From the NCBI GenBank assembly GCA_900489925.1, contig UEHQ01000022.1, positions 39,933 to 103,932 of the forward strand: a stretch of DNA of 64,000 nucleotides, in the 5' to 3' direction. Origin of the DNA: Hyphomicrobiales bacterium (GTDB lineage Bacteria > Pseudomonadota > Alphaproteobacteria > Rhizobiales > Rhizobiaceae). Numbering within the stretch: the first letter of the stretch is position 1; each line of letters starts with the position of its first letter. Shown here piece by piece: positions 43,953 through 52,313 of the stretch. The notes under the pieces were generated by a model. It saw only the letters and a program-made list of their open reading frames with translations. It ran no database searches and was not told the DNA's origin. Made by a program: the position numbers and the translations under genes.

Positions 43953-44909
43953 TTAACCCGCAATAGAAAATTGAGACGCCGCCCCGCTGACACCGGGGAG
44001 GTCCTCAAGCTCGCACTTCTTGCGGGTGCCGGCGTCACGGACGATTTCGGCGATGGGACCGAATTGCGATACCAACGGATTGGTCTTGCGCCAGATCATG
44101 CCGATCGTGCGGAAGGGGCGGGGTTCCAGCAGGCGGAACACGCTGACATCGGCCGAGCGCGTCTCCGTACGCACCGCCATCTGCGGCAGCAGCGTGACGC
44201 CGATGCCGGCACCCACCATCTGCACCAGCGTGGTGAGCGAGCTTCCCTCCATGAGTTCGCGCGGCGGCGCGGCGGCGATGTTGCAGAAGGAGAGCGCCTG
44301 CTCGCGGAAACAGTGCCCCTCCTCCAGCAGGAGTAGGCGCATCTCCTGCAGCATTTCCGAACTCGGCACGGGCTTTCCCGCGTCCTCGAGCGGCCGCACC
44401 AGAACAAACTCCTCGTTGAACAGGGGAACTTCCTCGAGCGTCGGCTCGGAAACGGGGAGGGCGACGATCGCTGCATCAAGCCTCGCCTCGTGCAGGTCTT
44501 CGATCAGCCGCTGCGTCACCGCCTCGCGCGGCCGTGGGTCGAGCCCGGGATAGCGCTGCGTCAGCGTCTTGATCACGTCGGGCAACAGATAGGGAGCAAT
44601 CGTCGGGATAACGCCGATACGAAGCCGGCCCGCAAGCGACACCTGTGTGGCGCGCGCCAGTTCCGCGAGATCATCGACCGAGCGAAGGATGGCTCGGACG
44701 CGTTCGGCAAACTCCTCGCCGAGGCTTGTCAAGCGTATCTGCCGTCCGCCTCGTTCCACGAGCGGAGCGCCGATGAGTTCCTCGAGTTCGCGGATTTGCA
44801 CGGACAGCGCCGGCTGGGAAATCGCACAGGATTCAGCGGCGCGGCCGAAATGCCCCAGCCGCGCCAGAGCCTCGAAATAACGCAGGTGCTTCATGGATAG
44901 ACCAATCAT
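43953..44909 (-). CDS. oxyR: Hydrogen peroxide sensor OxyR (LysR family)
   Basis: A 318-residue LysR regulator whose N-terminus is MKHLRYFEALARLGHFGRAAESCAISQPALSVQIRELEE. The two redox cysteines are present, C200 and C209 (E. coli C199 and C208), in GHCFREQALSFC. Oxidation by hydrogen peroxide joins them and turns on promoters such as katG. It is divergent from katG, the standard rhizobial arrangement. Both ATG 44909 and ATG 44894 are possible; numbering uses the first. The C-terminal end is tightly conserved with known OxyR (PLVSQFGPIAEIVRD). Confidence 0.93.
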   Translation of the reverse strand: MIGLSMKHLRYFEALARLGHFGRAAESCAISQPALSVQIRELEELIGAPLVERGGRQIRLTSLGEEFAERVRAILRSVDDLAELARATQVSLAGRLRIGVIPTIAPYLLPDVIKTLTQRYPGLDPRPREAVTQRLIEDLHEARLDAAIVALPVSEPTLEEVPLFNEEFVLVRPLEDAGKPVPSSEMLQEMRLLLLEEGHCFREQALSFCNIAAAPPRELMEGSSLTTLVQMVGAGIGVTLLPQMAVRTETRSADVSVFRLLEPRPFRTIGMIWRKTNPLVSQFGPIAEIVRDAGTRKKCELEDLPGVSGAASQFSIAG

Positions 44910-45070
44910 AACCTAAACTTATCAGGCTATTCAGAATATACAATTGGAATTTATCATCCGAGTTGCTTATTGCCTATCTCGGGACTTGGACCCGACAGCT
45001 GGTTCAGCGACCCGCGCAAAATATTTGGCACGCGACGTCAACCCCAGTTCGAATTTTAGGGAGAGTTAAC
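44910..45070. promoter_or_regulatory. oxyR-katG divergent regulatory region
   Basis: The 161-base region lies between the divergent starts. Its first part is AT-rich, with ATAACCTAAACTTATCAGGCTAT near 44908-44930 and TATTGCCTAT near 44968, which have the ATAG/CTAT-type half-sites that OxyR tetramers recognise. The ribosome site AGGGAGAG at about 45058 precedes katG GTG 45071. Confidence 0.5.
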
Positions 45071-47245
45071 GTGGACACGAAAACACAATCGGCCGGCAAG
45101 TGTCCGGTCATGCACGGCGGCAATACGGCCCTCGGCAAATCTGTCACGCAATGGTGGCCGAACGCGCTGAATCTGGACATCCTTAGCCAGCACGACACCA
45201 AGACCAATCCGCTCGGCAAGAATTTCAACTATCGCGAGGAGCTGAAGAAGCTCGACGTCGAGGCCCTGAAGGCCGATCTGCGCGCGCTCATGACAGACAG
45301 CCAGGAGTGGTGGCCGGCCGACTGGGGCAGCTATGTCGGCATGTTCGCCCGCGTCACCTGGCACGCGGCCGGTTCCTATCGTGCGGCCGACGGCCGAGGT
45401 GGCGCCAACACCGGCAACCAGCGTTTTGCGCCGTTGAACTCGTGGCCGGATAACGTCAACACCGACAAGGGCCGTCGCCTGCTGTGGCCGATCAAGAAGA
45501 AGTACGGCAACCGGGTTTCCTGGGCGGATCTGATCGCGCTTGCAGGTACAATCGCCTACGACGTCGCCGGCTTGAAGACCTTCGGTTTCGGCTTCGGCCG
45601 CGAAGACATCTGGCATCCTGAGAAGGATGTCTATTGGGGTGACGAGCAGGAATGGCTTGCGCCGAGTGACGGTCGCTACGGCGACGTTGCCAAGCCCGCT
45701 ACTCTTTCGAACCCGCTCGCGGCTGTCCAGATGGGTCTGATCTACGTCAACCCTGAAGGCGTCAACGGCAAGTCGGATCCGCTTGCCACTGCCGCGCAGA
45801 TGCGCGAAACCTTCGCCCGCATGGGTATGGACGACGAGGAAACCGTGGCACTCACCGCCGGCGGCCACACCATCGGCAAGACCCACGGTAATGGCAATCC
45901 TGCCGACCTCAGCGCCGATCCTGAAGCGGCAGGTCCGGAATTCCAGGGTCTCGGGTGGCTGAACACCAAGGGGCGCGGTATCGGCCGGAATACCGTCGTT
46001 TCGGGCCTTGAAGGTGCCTGGACCACCGAGCCGACCAAGTGGGACAACGGCTTCTTCGAAATGCTGTTCAAGCACGAATGGCATCTGGTGAAGAGCCCGG
46101 CAGGTGCCACCCAGTGGGAGCCGATCTCGATCGCCGATGCCGACAAGCCTGTCGACGTCGAAGATCCTAGCATCCGCCTGAACCCGATGATGACTGACGC
46201 CGACATGGCGCTTCGGGTAGACCCGATCTACCGCGAGATCTCGCTGCGTTTCCGCGATGACTTTGCTGCATTCTCGGATGCCTTCGCTCGCGCCTGGTTC
46301 AAGCTGACCCACCGCGACATGGGCCCGAAGGCTCGCTACGTCGGCCCGGATGTTCCGGCTGAAGACCTGCTCTGGCAGGACCCGATCCCGGCGGGCAGCA
46401 CGAGCTATGACGTCTCGGCCGTCAAGGCGAAGATCGCCGCTTCCGGCCTCTCGGTCTCCGAACTCGTCAGCACGGCATGGGACAGCGCCCGCACCTTCCG
46501 CGGCTCGGACAACCGCGGCGGGGCCAACGGTGCCCGCATCCGTCTCGCGCCGCAGAAGGACTGGGCCGGCAACGAGCCTGAACGCCTTGCCCGCGTTCTC
46601 GCCGTGCTGGAGCCGATCGCGGTGGCAACCGGCGCTTCGGTTGCCGATGTCATCGTGCTTGCCGGCAACTACGGCGTCGAACAGGCCGCCAAGGCTGCCG
46701 GCTTCGACATCCAAGTGCCGTTTGCAGCGGGCCGCGGCGACGCCACCGCCGAGCAGACCGACGGCGACAGCTTCGCGCCGCTCGAGCCGCTCGCAGACGG
46801 TTTCCGCAACTGGCAGAAGGAAGACTACCTCGTCAGCGCCGAGGAACTGCTCCTCGACCGCGCCCAGCTTCTGCGCCTGACGGCACCTGAAATGACGGCG
46901 CTTGTCGGCGGCCTGCGCGTCATCGGCACCAACCATGGCGGTACCAGCCACGGTGTCTTCACGTCCAAGGTTGGAGCCCTGACCACGGACTTCTTCGTCA
47001 CTCTGACCGACATGGCCTATTCCTGGGTCCCGACCGGCCGGAACTCGTACGAGATCCGCGATCGCAAGACGGGCGCTGCCCGCTTTACCGCGACCCGCGC
47101 CGACCTCGTCTTCGGTTCCAACTCGGTGCTGCGCGCTTATGCGGAAGTCTATGCCCAGGACGACAGCAAGGAGAAGTTCGTGAAGGATTTCGTTGCGGCC
47201 TGGACAAAGGTAATGAACGCCGACCGCTTCGACCTGGTCGCCTAA
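45071..47245 (+). CDS. katG: Catalase-peroxidase KatG
   Basis: A 724-residue haem catalase-peroxidase that removes hydrogen peroxide. Distal residues R94, W97 and H98 are in MFARVTWHAAG; the covalent Met-Tyr-Trp adduct is formed by W97, Y225 (GLIYVNPEG) and M251; the proximal haem ligand is H266 in TAGGHTIGKTHG. Spacing between these matches known KatG. The second, non-catalytic peroxidase domain follows from about 430. Translation probably starts at GTG 45071 after AGGGAGAG, giving MDTKTQSAGKCPVMHGG. It is controlled by the divergent OxyR. Confidence 0.97.
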   Translation: MDTKTQSAGKCPVMHGGNTALGKSVTQWWPNALNLDILSQHDTKTNPLGKNFNYREELKKLDVEALKADLRALMTDSQEWWPADWGSYVGMFARVTWHAAGSYRAADGRGGANTGNQRFAPLNSWPDNVNTDKGRRLLWPIKKKYGNRVSWADLIALAGTIAYDVAGLKTFGFGFGREDIWHPEKDVYWGDEQEWLAPSDGRYGDVAKPATLSNPLAAVQMGLIYVNPEGVNGKSDPLATAAQMRETFARMGMDDEETVALTAGGHTIGKTHGNGNPADLSADPEAAGPEFQGLGWLNTKGRGIGRNTVVSGLEGAWTTEPTKWDNGFFEMLFKHEWHLVKSPAGATQWEPISIADADKPVDVEDPSIRLNPMMTDADMALRVDPIYREISLRFRDDFAAFSDAFARAWFKLTHRDMGPKARYVGPDVPAEDLLWQDPIPAGSTSYDVSAVKAKIAASGLSVSELVSTAWDSARTFRGSDNRGGANGARIRLAPQKDWAGNEPERLARVLAVLEPIAVATGASVADVIVLAGNYGVEQAAKAAGFDIQVPFAAGRGDATAEQTDGDSFAPLEPLADGFRNWQKEDYLVSAEELLLDRAQLLRLTAPEMTALVGGLRVIGTNHGGTSHGVFTSKVGALTTDFFVTLTDMAYSWVPTGRNSYEIRDRKTGAARFTATRADLVFGSNSVLRAYAEVYAQDDSKEKFVKDFVAAWTKVMNADRFDLVA

Positions 47246-47282
47246 CGGCCAAACGGTCTGCCATTGGCATCTCATAAAAGAC

Positions 47283-47315
47283 CCTCCCGTGTGCTGCCGC
47301 ACACGGGAGGTTTTT
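47283..47315 (+). terminator. Rho-independent terminator of katG
   Basis: An 11-bp perfect stem (CCTCCCGTGTG 47283-47293 with CACACGGGAGG 47300-47310), a 6-base loop and a run of five T bases (47311-47315) follow katG by 37 bases. This is the clearest intrinsic terminator in the window. Confidence 0.9.
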
Positions 47316-47431
47316 GTTTGCACGGAGAATGCCGAGCGGCCGAGGCAAAGTGGCATCTGCAAAGCTGGCCTTTCAGCTATGCGTTGCGCCTCGGGGCCCG
47401 GCCCCTCTGTTACTTGATTTTCGAACCGCTT

Positions 47432-47605
47432 TTAGGTCCGCGGATTTGGCTTGGTGGTGCCCTTGTCCTTTTCCGGCACCACCCTGTGAGCGGGATCCTT
47501 TCCCGCGCGCTCGCGTTCATGCGCCTCGGGCCCGGCGACGATGACACCATTCTGGTCCTCGTCGACATGCTCCTTCGCCTGGCGATTTGTAACGTCTTTG
47601 GCCAT
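47432..47605 (-). CDS. Small hydrophilic protein, 57 residues
   Basis: A short gene starting at ATG 47605 with AAAGGAG 8 bases upstream and stopping with TAA at 47432-47434. The product is MAKDVTNRQAKEHVDEDQNG followed by VIVAGPEAHERERAGKDPAH and a KDKGTTKPNPRT end, a very charged, probably disordered protein without Cys, signal peptide or membrane helix. It is convergent with katG, beyond its terminator. I do not recognise a function; short charged proteins of this type are common in rhizobia and sometimes stress-induced. Confidence 0.7.
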   Translation of the reverse strand: MAKDVTNRQAKEHVDEDQNGVIVAGPEAHERERAGKDPAHRVVPEKDKGTTKPNPRT

Positions 47606-47803
47606 TGTTCCAATCTCCTTTCGCGGCTGATGCGACGTTAATGACCGGAAACGGGCCTGGTTCCATCGCGTGGCGATTAAGAGCCGGAATCGAACGGGGA
47701 GCTCCCGCTAGCCATCCATCGATGGCCAGCGTCGAGCGGTGAGGCGGGGCCGTTTCGGTGCCGGCCGCGATAGGGCAGGCCTTTGTCGCGCCAGACTATA
47801 CGA

Positions 47804-48865
47804 TCAGATCATGCCGAGATCGGCGTAGTTGGAATGCAACGCATCGTCGCCAGCATTGAAGCGGGCGCTCGCGAAATTGTGCTGATGCCAATAGGGATAG
47901 ATGCAGGCCGGACGGCTAACCGCGTTCAGCGTATCCAGCTCCTCTTCGGTCAGCTTGAGATCAATGGCCGCGATATTGTCGCGGAACTGGTCTTCGCTGA
48001 GACCGCCGACGACAAGGCTTGCGATGGCCGGACGCGACAGGGTCCAAGCCAGCGAGACCTGCGCGACCGTGACGCCACGCGCCTTGGCGATAACCTCAAG
48101 CGCATCGACGATCGTCCAGAGGCGTTCCTTGTCCCGGATCGGCGGTTCGCTCCAACCGGCGCCCTGGCGGGAATCGGCGGGCGTCCTGTTACGGCCGAAG
48201 GCGCCGGAGAGGAGGCCAGCGGCAAGCGGGCTCCAGACCATGACACCGAGCCCCTGATCGACGGAAATCGGTAGCAGCTCATATTCGGCTTCTCGGGCTT
48301 CCAGCGTGTAATGAATCTGCTGGGTGACAAAGCGCGGGAGGTTCCTTGCGTCGGCGACGGCGAGCGCCTTCATGATATGCCAGCCGGAATAGTTGGAGCA
48401 GCCGACATAGCGGATCTTGCCCTGCTCGCGCAGCGTCGAGAGCGCAGCCAGCATTTCGTCGATCGGGGTCAGTCCGTCCCATTCGTGCATGAAATAGATG
48501 TCGATATGATCGGTTCTCAGCCGCTTGAGGCTCAGCTCGCACTCGCGGATCAGGTGGTAACGCGATGTGCCTTCGTCGTTCGGTCCGTCGCCGATGCGCA
48601 TGCGGGCCTTGGACGAGATCAGCACCTTCTCACGCTTCGCCCCCAGTGCCTCACCAAGAATTTCTTCCGAGCGGCCGAGCGAATACATGTTGGCCGTGTC
48701 GAAGAGGTTGATGCCACCGTCGATGCAGCAATCGATCAGGCGGCGTGCTTCGGTAACGCCCTGGCTGGCGACGCGGGAAAAGGCACCGACCCCGCCGAAG
48801 GAGAAGGTTCCCATGGAGATGGCCGAAACCTTGAGGCCCGAACGGCCGAGTGTCCTGTATTCCAT
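47804..48865 (-). CDS. Aldo/keto reductase
   Basis: A 353-residue NADPH-dependent AKR of the YghZ/MocA-like group. The TIM-barrel start is MEYRTLGRSGLKVSAISMG. Catalytic residues are D-x(4)-Y in INLFDTANMYSLGRSEEI, K in VLISSKAR, and H in IYFMHEWD. The family's YVGCSNYSGWH and VMVWSPLAAGLLSG segments and the C-terminal Trp/His-containing tail are seen. ATG 48865 is chosen; upstream the frame is not conserved. It lies 16 bases after the lacI-type gene on the same strand, so it is part of that operon and probably reduces a keto-sugar or aldehyde derived from the transported substrate. Confidence 0.9.
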   Translation of the reverse strand: MEYRTLGRSGLKVSAISMGTFSFGGVGAFSRVASQGVTEARRLIDCCIDGGINLFDTANMYSLGRSEEILGEALGAKREKVLISSKARMRIGDGPNDEGTSRYHLIRECELSLKRLRTDHIDIYFMHEWDGLTPIDEMLAALSTLREQGKIRYVGCSNYSGWHIMKALAVADARNLPRFVTQQIHYTLEAREAEYELLPISVDQGLGVMVWSPLAAGLLSGAFGRNRTPADSRQGAGWSEPPIRDKERLWTIVDALEVIAKARGVTVAQVSLAWTLSRPAIASLVVGGLSEDQFRDNIAAIDLKLTEEELDTLNAVSRPACIYPYWHQHNFASARFNAGDDALHSNYADLGMI

Positions 48866-48881
48866 GGTCTTTCCTGTAGCT

Positions 48882-49964
48882 TTATTGCGCGGGCTGCTTT
48901 GCCTTGCGCGTCGGGCGGTCCTGCGTCGCCTTCGAGGCGCCGTGCTCATGGCTGGCGCGCAGGATGAGCTCGGCGCCAACCAAAATCTTGACCGGCGGCT
49001 GTGGTTCGGCCGCGGCGATCAGGTCGTCGAGCACGGTGACGGCCAGGTTGCCGATCTTGCGCTTCGATACGTCGATGGTCGTCAGTCCCGGCTCCATGGT
49101 GGCGCTCTGCGGCAGGTTGTCGAAGCCGATGATCGAGACGTCCCGCGGGATCGACACTCCGTGTTCGCGAAGCGCACGGATGAAGCCATAAGCGATGATG
49201 TCGTTCGTGCAGAAGTAGCATTCCGCAAGCTCGAGGCCGGTCGAAAGCAACGCACGCGTATCGAGATAGGCGCCGTCATAGGTCGATTCCACCGAGAGAA
49301 TATCGGCGTCGTTCACCGGCAGGCCAAGCCGCGCCATGTTCTTGAAGAATGCCTCGCGGCGCAGGCGGAAGTTGGTCGTGTCGACATGGGAGGCGACGAA
49401 GCCGATGCGCTGGAAGCCTTGCATGCGGAAACGCGACAGCGCCTTGTAGACGGCGTCTTCGTTGTTCATGTCGACGAAATTGGCCTCGAGCACGTCATAG
49501 AACGTATCGATGAAGACGGTCGGCAGGCCGAGCCCCTGGATGAGCCTGATATCGGCTTCAGTCAGCTCGGTGCCGAGCGCGATGACGCCTGAGATCGGCG
49601 CGCCGGCCAGCGATTCCGCCACCGAACTGATCGGCTGGCCTTCGAAGCTCACCACCTCAAGCGTGTAGTTGCGCCGCGTCGCCTCAGCCGACATGCCGTC
49701 GATGTAGTCGGAGACGAAGACGCTATGATCGCGGTTGACCGTGTGACCGTGCTTGGCAATCTTCAGGAAGCGCAGCGTCTCGCCCGGTTCCGCGCTTCGC
49801 GTCGCCCTCGGCACGTAGTTGAGGCTTGCCACGGCCTCGAGCACCCGCGCCCGGGTCACGCCGGAAATTTCTCCCTTGCCGTTCAGCACGAGCGAGACGG
49901 TCGCGGGCGATACGCCCGCCGCCTCGGCGATGTCCCTGATAGTCAGTTTTCCCGGTTTCTTCAT
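48882..49964 (-). CDS. LacI-family transcriptional regulator (CUT2/DhaKL locus)
   Basis: A 360-residue LacI protein. The HTH reads LTIRDIAEAAGVSPATVSLVLNGKGEISGVTRARVLEAVASLNYVP, with the core of a classical LacI DNA-binding and hinge helix. The effector domain follows with VFIDTFYD, FCTNDIIAYGFIRALREHGV and SIIGFDNLPQ. It starts with ATG 49964 and heads a two-gene unit with the aldo/keto reductase. It is divergent from the transporter operon, with GTTTA(C/G)TAAAC palindromes on each side, so it controls both. The inducer is probably a polyol or ketose. Confidence 0.92.
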   Translation of the reverse strand: MKKPGKLTIRDIAEAAGVSPATVSLVLNGKGEISGVTRARVLEAVASLNYVPRATRSAEPGETLRFLKIAKHGHTVNRDHSVFVSDYIDGMSAEATRRNYTLEVVSFEGQPISSVAESLAGAPISGVIALGTELTEADIRLIQGLGLPTVFIDTFYDVLEANFVDMNNEDAVYKALSRFRMQGFQRIGFVASHVDTTNFRLRREAFFKNMARLGLPVNDADILSVESTYDGAYLDTRALLSTGLELAECYFCTNDIIAYGFIRALREHGVSIPRDVSIIGFDNLPQSATMEPGLTTIDVSKRKIGNLAVTVLDDLIAAAEPQPPVKILVGAELILRASHEHGASKATQDRPTRKAKQPAQ

Positions 49965-50003
49965 GCGGAGACAGGCTGTCCTTCATGCTGCGGCTGCGAA
50001 CGA

Positions 50004-50014
50004 GTTTACTAAAC
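50004..50014. promoter_or_regulatory. LacI operator-like palindrome, lacI side
   Basis: GTTTA-C-TAAAC is a perfect inverted repeat with a one-base centre, 40 bases before the lacI start codon. It shares its core with the site at 50132-50146, as expected if one repressor binds both. Confidence 0.7.
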
Positions 50015-50131
50015 GATTTAAAAGATATTTTTGAGACCTAAGCCAATTTGGCGCGGTTCGCAACCGATATGGCGCAAAAACGGGGCTTGTCAGCGCAAAT
50101 TTCCTTTGCTAGCGTTTAGTGAAGCTAGAGT

Positions 50132-50146
50132 TTGTTTAGTAAACAA
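50132..50146. promoter_or_regulatory. LacI operator-like palindrome, transporter side
   Basis: TTGTTTA-G-TAAACAA is a perfect 7-bp inverted repeat with a one-base centre, 14 bases before the permease ATG 50160. A GTTTAGTG half-like site lies at 50114-50121. Repression of the transporter operon here is the natural reading. Confidence 0.75.
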
Positions 50147-50159
50147 TTGGGAGGAGATC

Positions 50160-51182
50160 ATGCAGAAAACCGGCGGACAGCTGGCGATGCTGCTTGTCAT
50201 AAACGGTCTGTTGCTTGTGGCGGGCGCCCTGATTTCAGGCGGCTCGTTCCTTTCCGTTTTCAATCTCCAATCCATGGCAAGCCAAGTGCCGGAAATCGGT
50301 CTTCTGGCCATCGGCGTCATGCTGGCCATGTGTGCCGGCAATGGCGGCATCGATCTGTCGGGCATTGCGCTCGCCAATCTGTCTGGTGTGCTTTCGGCCG
50401 TTATCGTCTCATCCTTCGTGTCGGTGTCGGAAAGCGGTACGGCCTTCAGCCTCCTGTTCATCGCGGGCGCGCTCTTCGTCGGTCTTGTTGGCGGTGTCAT
50501 CAACGGTCTTCTCATCTCGCGGCTGAACATCACGCCCATCCTGTGCACGCTCGGAACGCAGATGGCCTTCATGGGTCTCGCGGTCGTGGTGTCAGGCGGA
50601 AAGGCCGTAACGGTCGGAAGCCCGGCGCTCCTTTCCAGCATCGGTAACGACATGATCGCGGCGGTGCCGATCAGCTTCCTGGTCTTCGTACTGGTCGCCG
50701 GCGTCGTCGCAGCGCTGCTGAAGTTCACGCCCTATGGCCTGTGGCTGATGCTGATGGGGACCAATCCCAAGGCAGCTGTCTATGCAGGCTTTCCGAAGAA
50801 CCGTGTGATCATCGGCACTTACGCGATCTCCGGCATACTGTCGGGTCTCGTCGGCATCATCATCGCGGCCCGCAACGTCAACGTGAAGTTCGACTATGGC
50901 AGCTCCTACCTGCTCATCGCCATCCTTATTGCCGTGATGGCCGGCGTTAAGCCCGAGGGCGGCTACGGACGCGTCGTCTGCGTCGTGCTCAGCGCCATCG
51001 CCCTGCAGCTCATGTCGAGCCTGCTCAATTTCGGCGGCCTTTCCAACTTCGTGCGCGATTTTGCCTGGGGCCTGCTCTTGCTCACGTTCCTGGCGGTTGG
51101 CCGCTACGACATCGCCGGCTTCCTGTCCCCAGGCCGCCGTTCGCAAACCCCTTCGGTGCCTGTCCCTCAAGCATCGAAGTAG
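50160..51182 (+). CDS. ABC sugar permease (CUT2), first of two
   Basis: A 340-residue RbsC-type membrane protein with about ten helices (LAMLLVINGLLLVAGALISG, VPEIGLLAIGVMLAMCAGNGGIDLS, and others). The family's GIALANLSG and LISRLNITPILCTLGTQ segments are present. GGGAGGAGATC precedes ATG 50160. It is unusual for an operon of this type to begin with a permease; a second, different permease follows the ATPase, so the channel is likely a heterodimer. The operator palindrome ends 14 bases upstream. Confidence 0.9.
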   Translation: MQKTGGQLAMLLVINGLLLVAGALISGGSFLSVFNLQSMASQVPEIGLLAIGVMLAMCAGNGGIDLSGIALANLSGVLSAVIVSSFVSVSESGTAFSLLFIAGALFVGLVGGVINGLLISRLNITPILCTLGTQMAFMGLAVVVSGGKAVTVGSPALLSSIGNDMIAAVPISFLVFVLVAGVVAALLKFTPYGLWLMLMGTNPKAAVYAGFPKNRVIIGTYAISGILSGLVGIIIAARNVNVKFDYGSSYLLIAILIAVMAGVKPEGGYGRVVCVVLSAIALQLMSSLLNFGGLSNFVRDFAWGLLLLTFLAVGRYDIAGFLSPGRRSQTPSVPVPQASK

Positions 51183-51212
51183 AAACAGGAGGGAATATTC
51201 GTGGAGGAAACT

Positions 51213-52223
51213 ATGAAGTCGCTTTCAAAGAAGCTTTTGGCTGGAACCACCGTTGCAGCCGTCGCGCTTGTCGGTTCGATCGGTGTGCTGTCTGCACAGG
51301 ACAAGCCTGTCATCGCCACCGTGGTCAAGATCAGCGGTATTCCGTGGTTCGACCGCATGAACACGGGCGTCGTTGCCTATCAGGAAGCCAATCCAGATGT
51401 TGTCGCCACGCAGAGCGGCCCGGCAACGGCGGACTCGGCCCAGCAGCTGCAGATCGTCAACGATCTCGTCGCCAAGGGCGTGAACGCACTTGCCGTCGTA
51501 CCGATGGATCCCGCTGTACTGGAAGGCACGTTCCAGCGCGCCATGGACCGCGGCATCGTCGTCGTGACGCACGAGGCCGACAACCAGACCAACACCAATG
51601 CCGACGTCGAAGCCTTCGACAATGCCGACTACGGTTCAGCGCTGAACGAGCGCCTGGCCGAGTGCATGGGCAAGGAAGGCAAGTGGACGACCTTCGTCGG
51701 TTCGCTCGGCAGCCGCACGCATATGCAGTGGGTTGGCGCAGCCGAAGCGAACGCCAAGAAGTATGCCGGCATGGAACTCGTCGATCCGAACAACGAATCC
51801 TTCGACGATGCCAACGGCACCTATGAAAAGGCCAAGGAAATCCTGCGCAAGCACCCCGACCTCAAGGGCTTCCAGACCTCCGCCGGCAATGACGTTCTCG
51901 GCGTTGGCCGAGCCATCGACGAAGCGGGCCTGAGCGGCAAGGTGTGCCTGGTCGGTACCGGCCTGCCGAACCCATCCGCTGACCTGCTTGAATCCGGCGC
52001 GATTACCGCAATCGGCTTCTGGGATCCGCAGAAGGCCGGCATGGCGATGAACGCCGTTGCCAAGCTCCTGCTGGAAAAGAAGGAAGTCACCGACGGCATG
52101 GACCTCGGCGTCGAAGGCTACAACAAGGTTTCCGTCAAGCAGGGTCCGGGCAAGGGTCTGCTGATCCTCGGCAACGGCATGGTCCTGGCCGACAAGGCGA
52201 CCTACAAGGAACACCTGTTCTAG
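51213..52223 (+). CDS. ABC sugar-binding protein (CUT2)
   Basis: A 336-residue periplasmic binding protein of the RbsB/LsrB group. The signal peptide is MKSLSKKLLAGTTVAAVALV...SIGVLSAQ, cleaved before DKPVIATVV. Then comes ISGIPWFDRMNTGVVAYQ and a hinge region. ATG 51213 has GGAGG 6 bases upstream, though GTG 51201 is also possible. A strong hairpin at 52240-52267 follows the stop. With DhaK/L in the same operon, the ligand may be a C3-C4 keto-polyol or a sugar broken down to one. Confidence 0.9.
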   Translation: MKSLSKKLLAGTTVAAVALVGSIGVLSAQDKPVIATVVKISGIPWFDRMNTGVVAYQEANPDVVATQSGPATADSAQQLQIVNDLVAKGVNALAVVPMDPAVLEGTFQRAMDRGIVVVTHEADNQTNTNADVEAFDNADYGSALNERLAECMGKEGKWTTFVGSLGSRTHMQWVGAAEANAKKYAGMELVDPNNESFDDANGTYEKAKEILRKHPDLKGFQTSAGNDVLGVGRAIDEAGLSGKVCLVGTGLPNPSADLLESGAITAIGFWDPQKAGMAMNAVAKLLLEKKEVTDGMDLGVEGYNKVSVKQGPGKGLLILGNGMVLADKATYKEHLF

Positions 52224-52239
52224 TTCGGCAAACCGTCAG

Positions 52240-52267
52240 CCGGCCGGGGGATTCGCCTCCCGGCCGG
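52240..52267 (+). terminator. Intra-operon hairpin after the binding-protein gene
   Basis: An 11-bp stem (52240-52250 with 52257-52267, one G-T pair) closes a 6-base loop, 17 bases after the binding-protein stop. No T-run follows, and the ATPase starts at 52314. Confidence 0.6.
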
Positions 52268-52313
52268 AACCGTCCGGCGTGGCAACGCGCCGGTCAGCAT
52301 GAGGACAATTTCC

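Noticed and set aside
45056..47362. A 768-codon open frame on the minus strand
   Set aside because: It is the antisense of katG, whose haem and adduct residues are all intact; GC-rich coding DNA gives long antisense frames.
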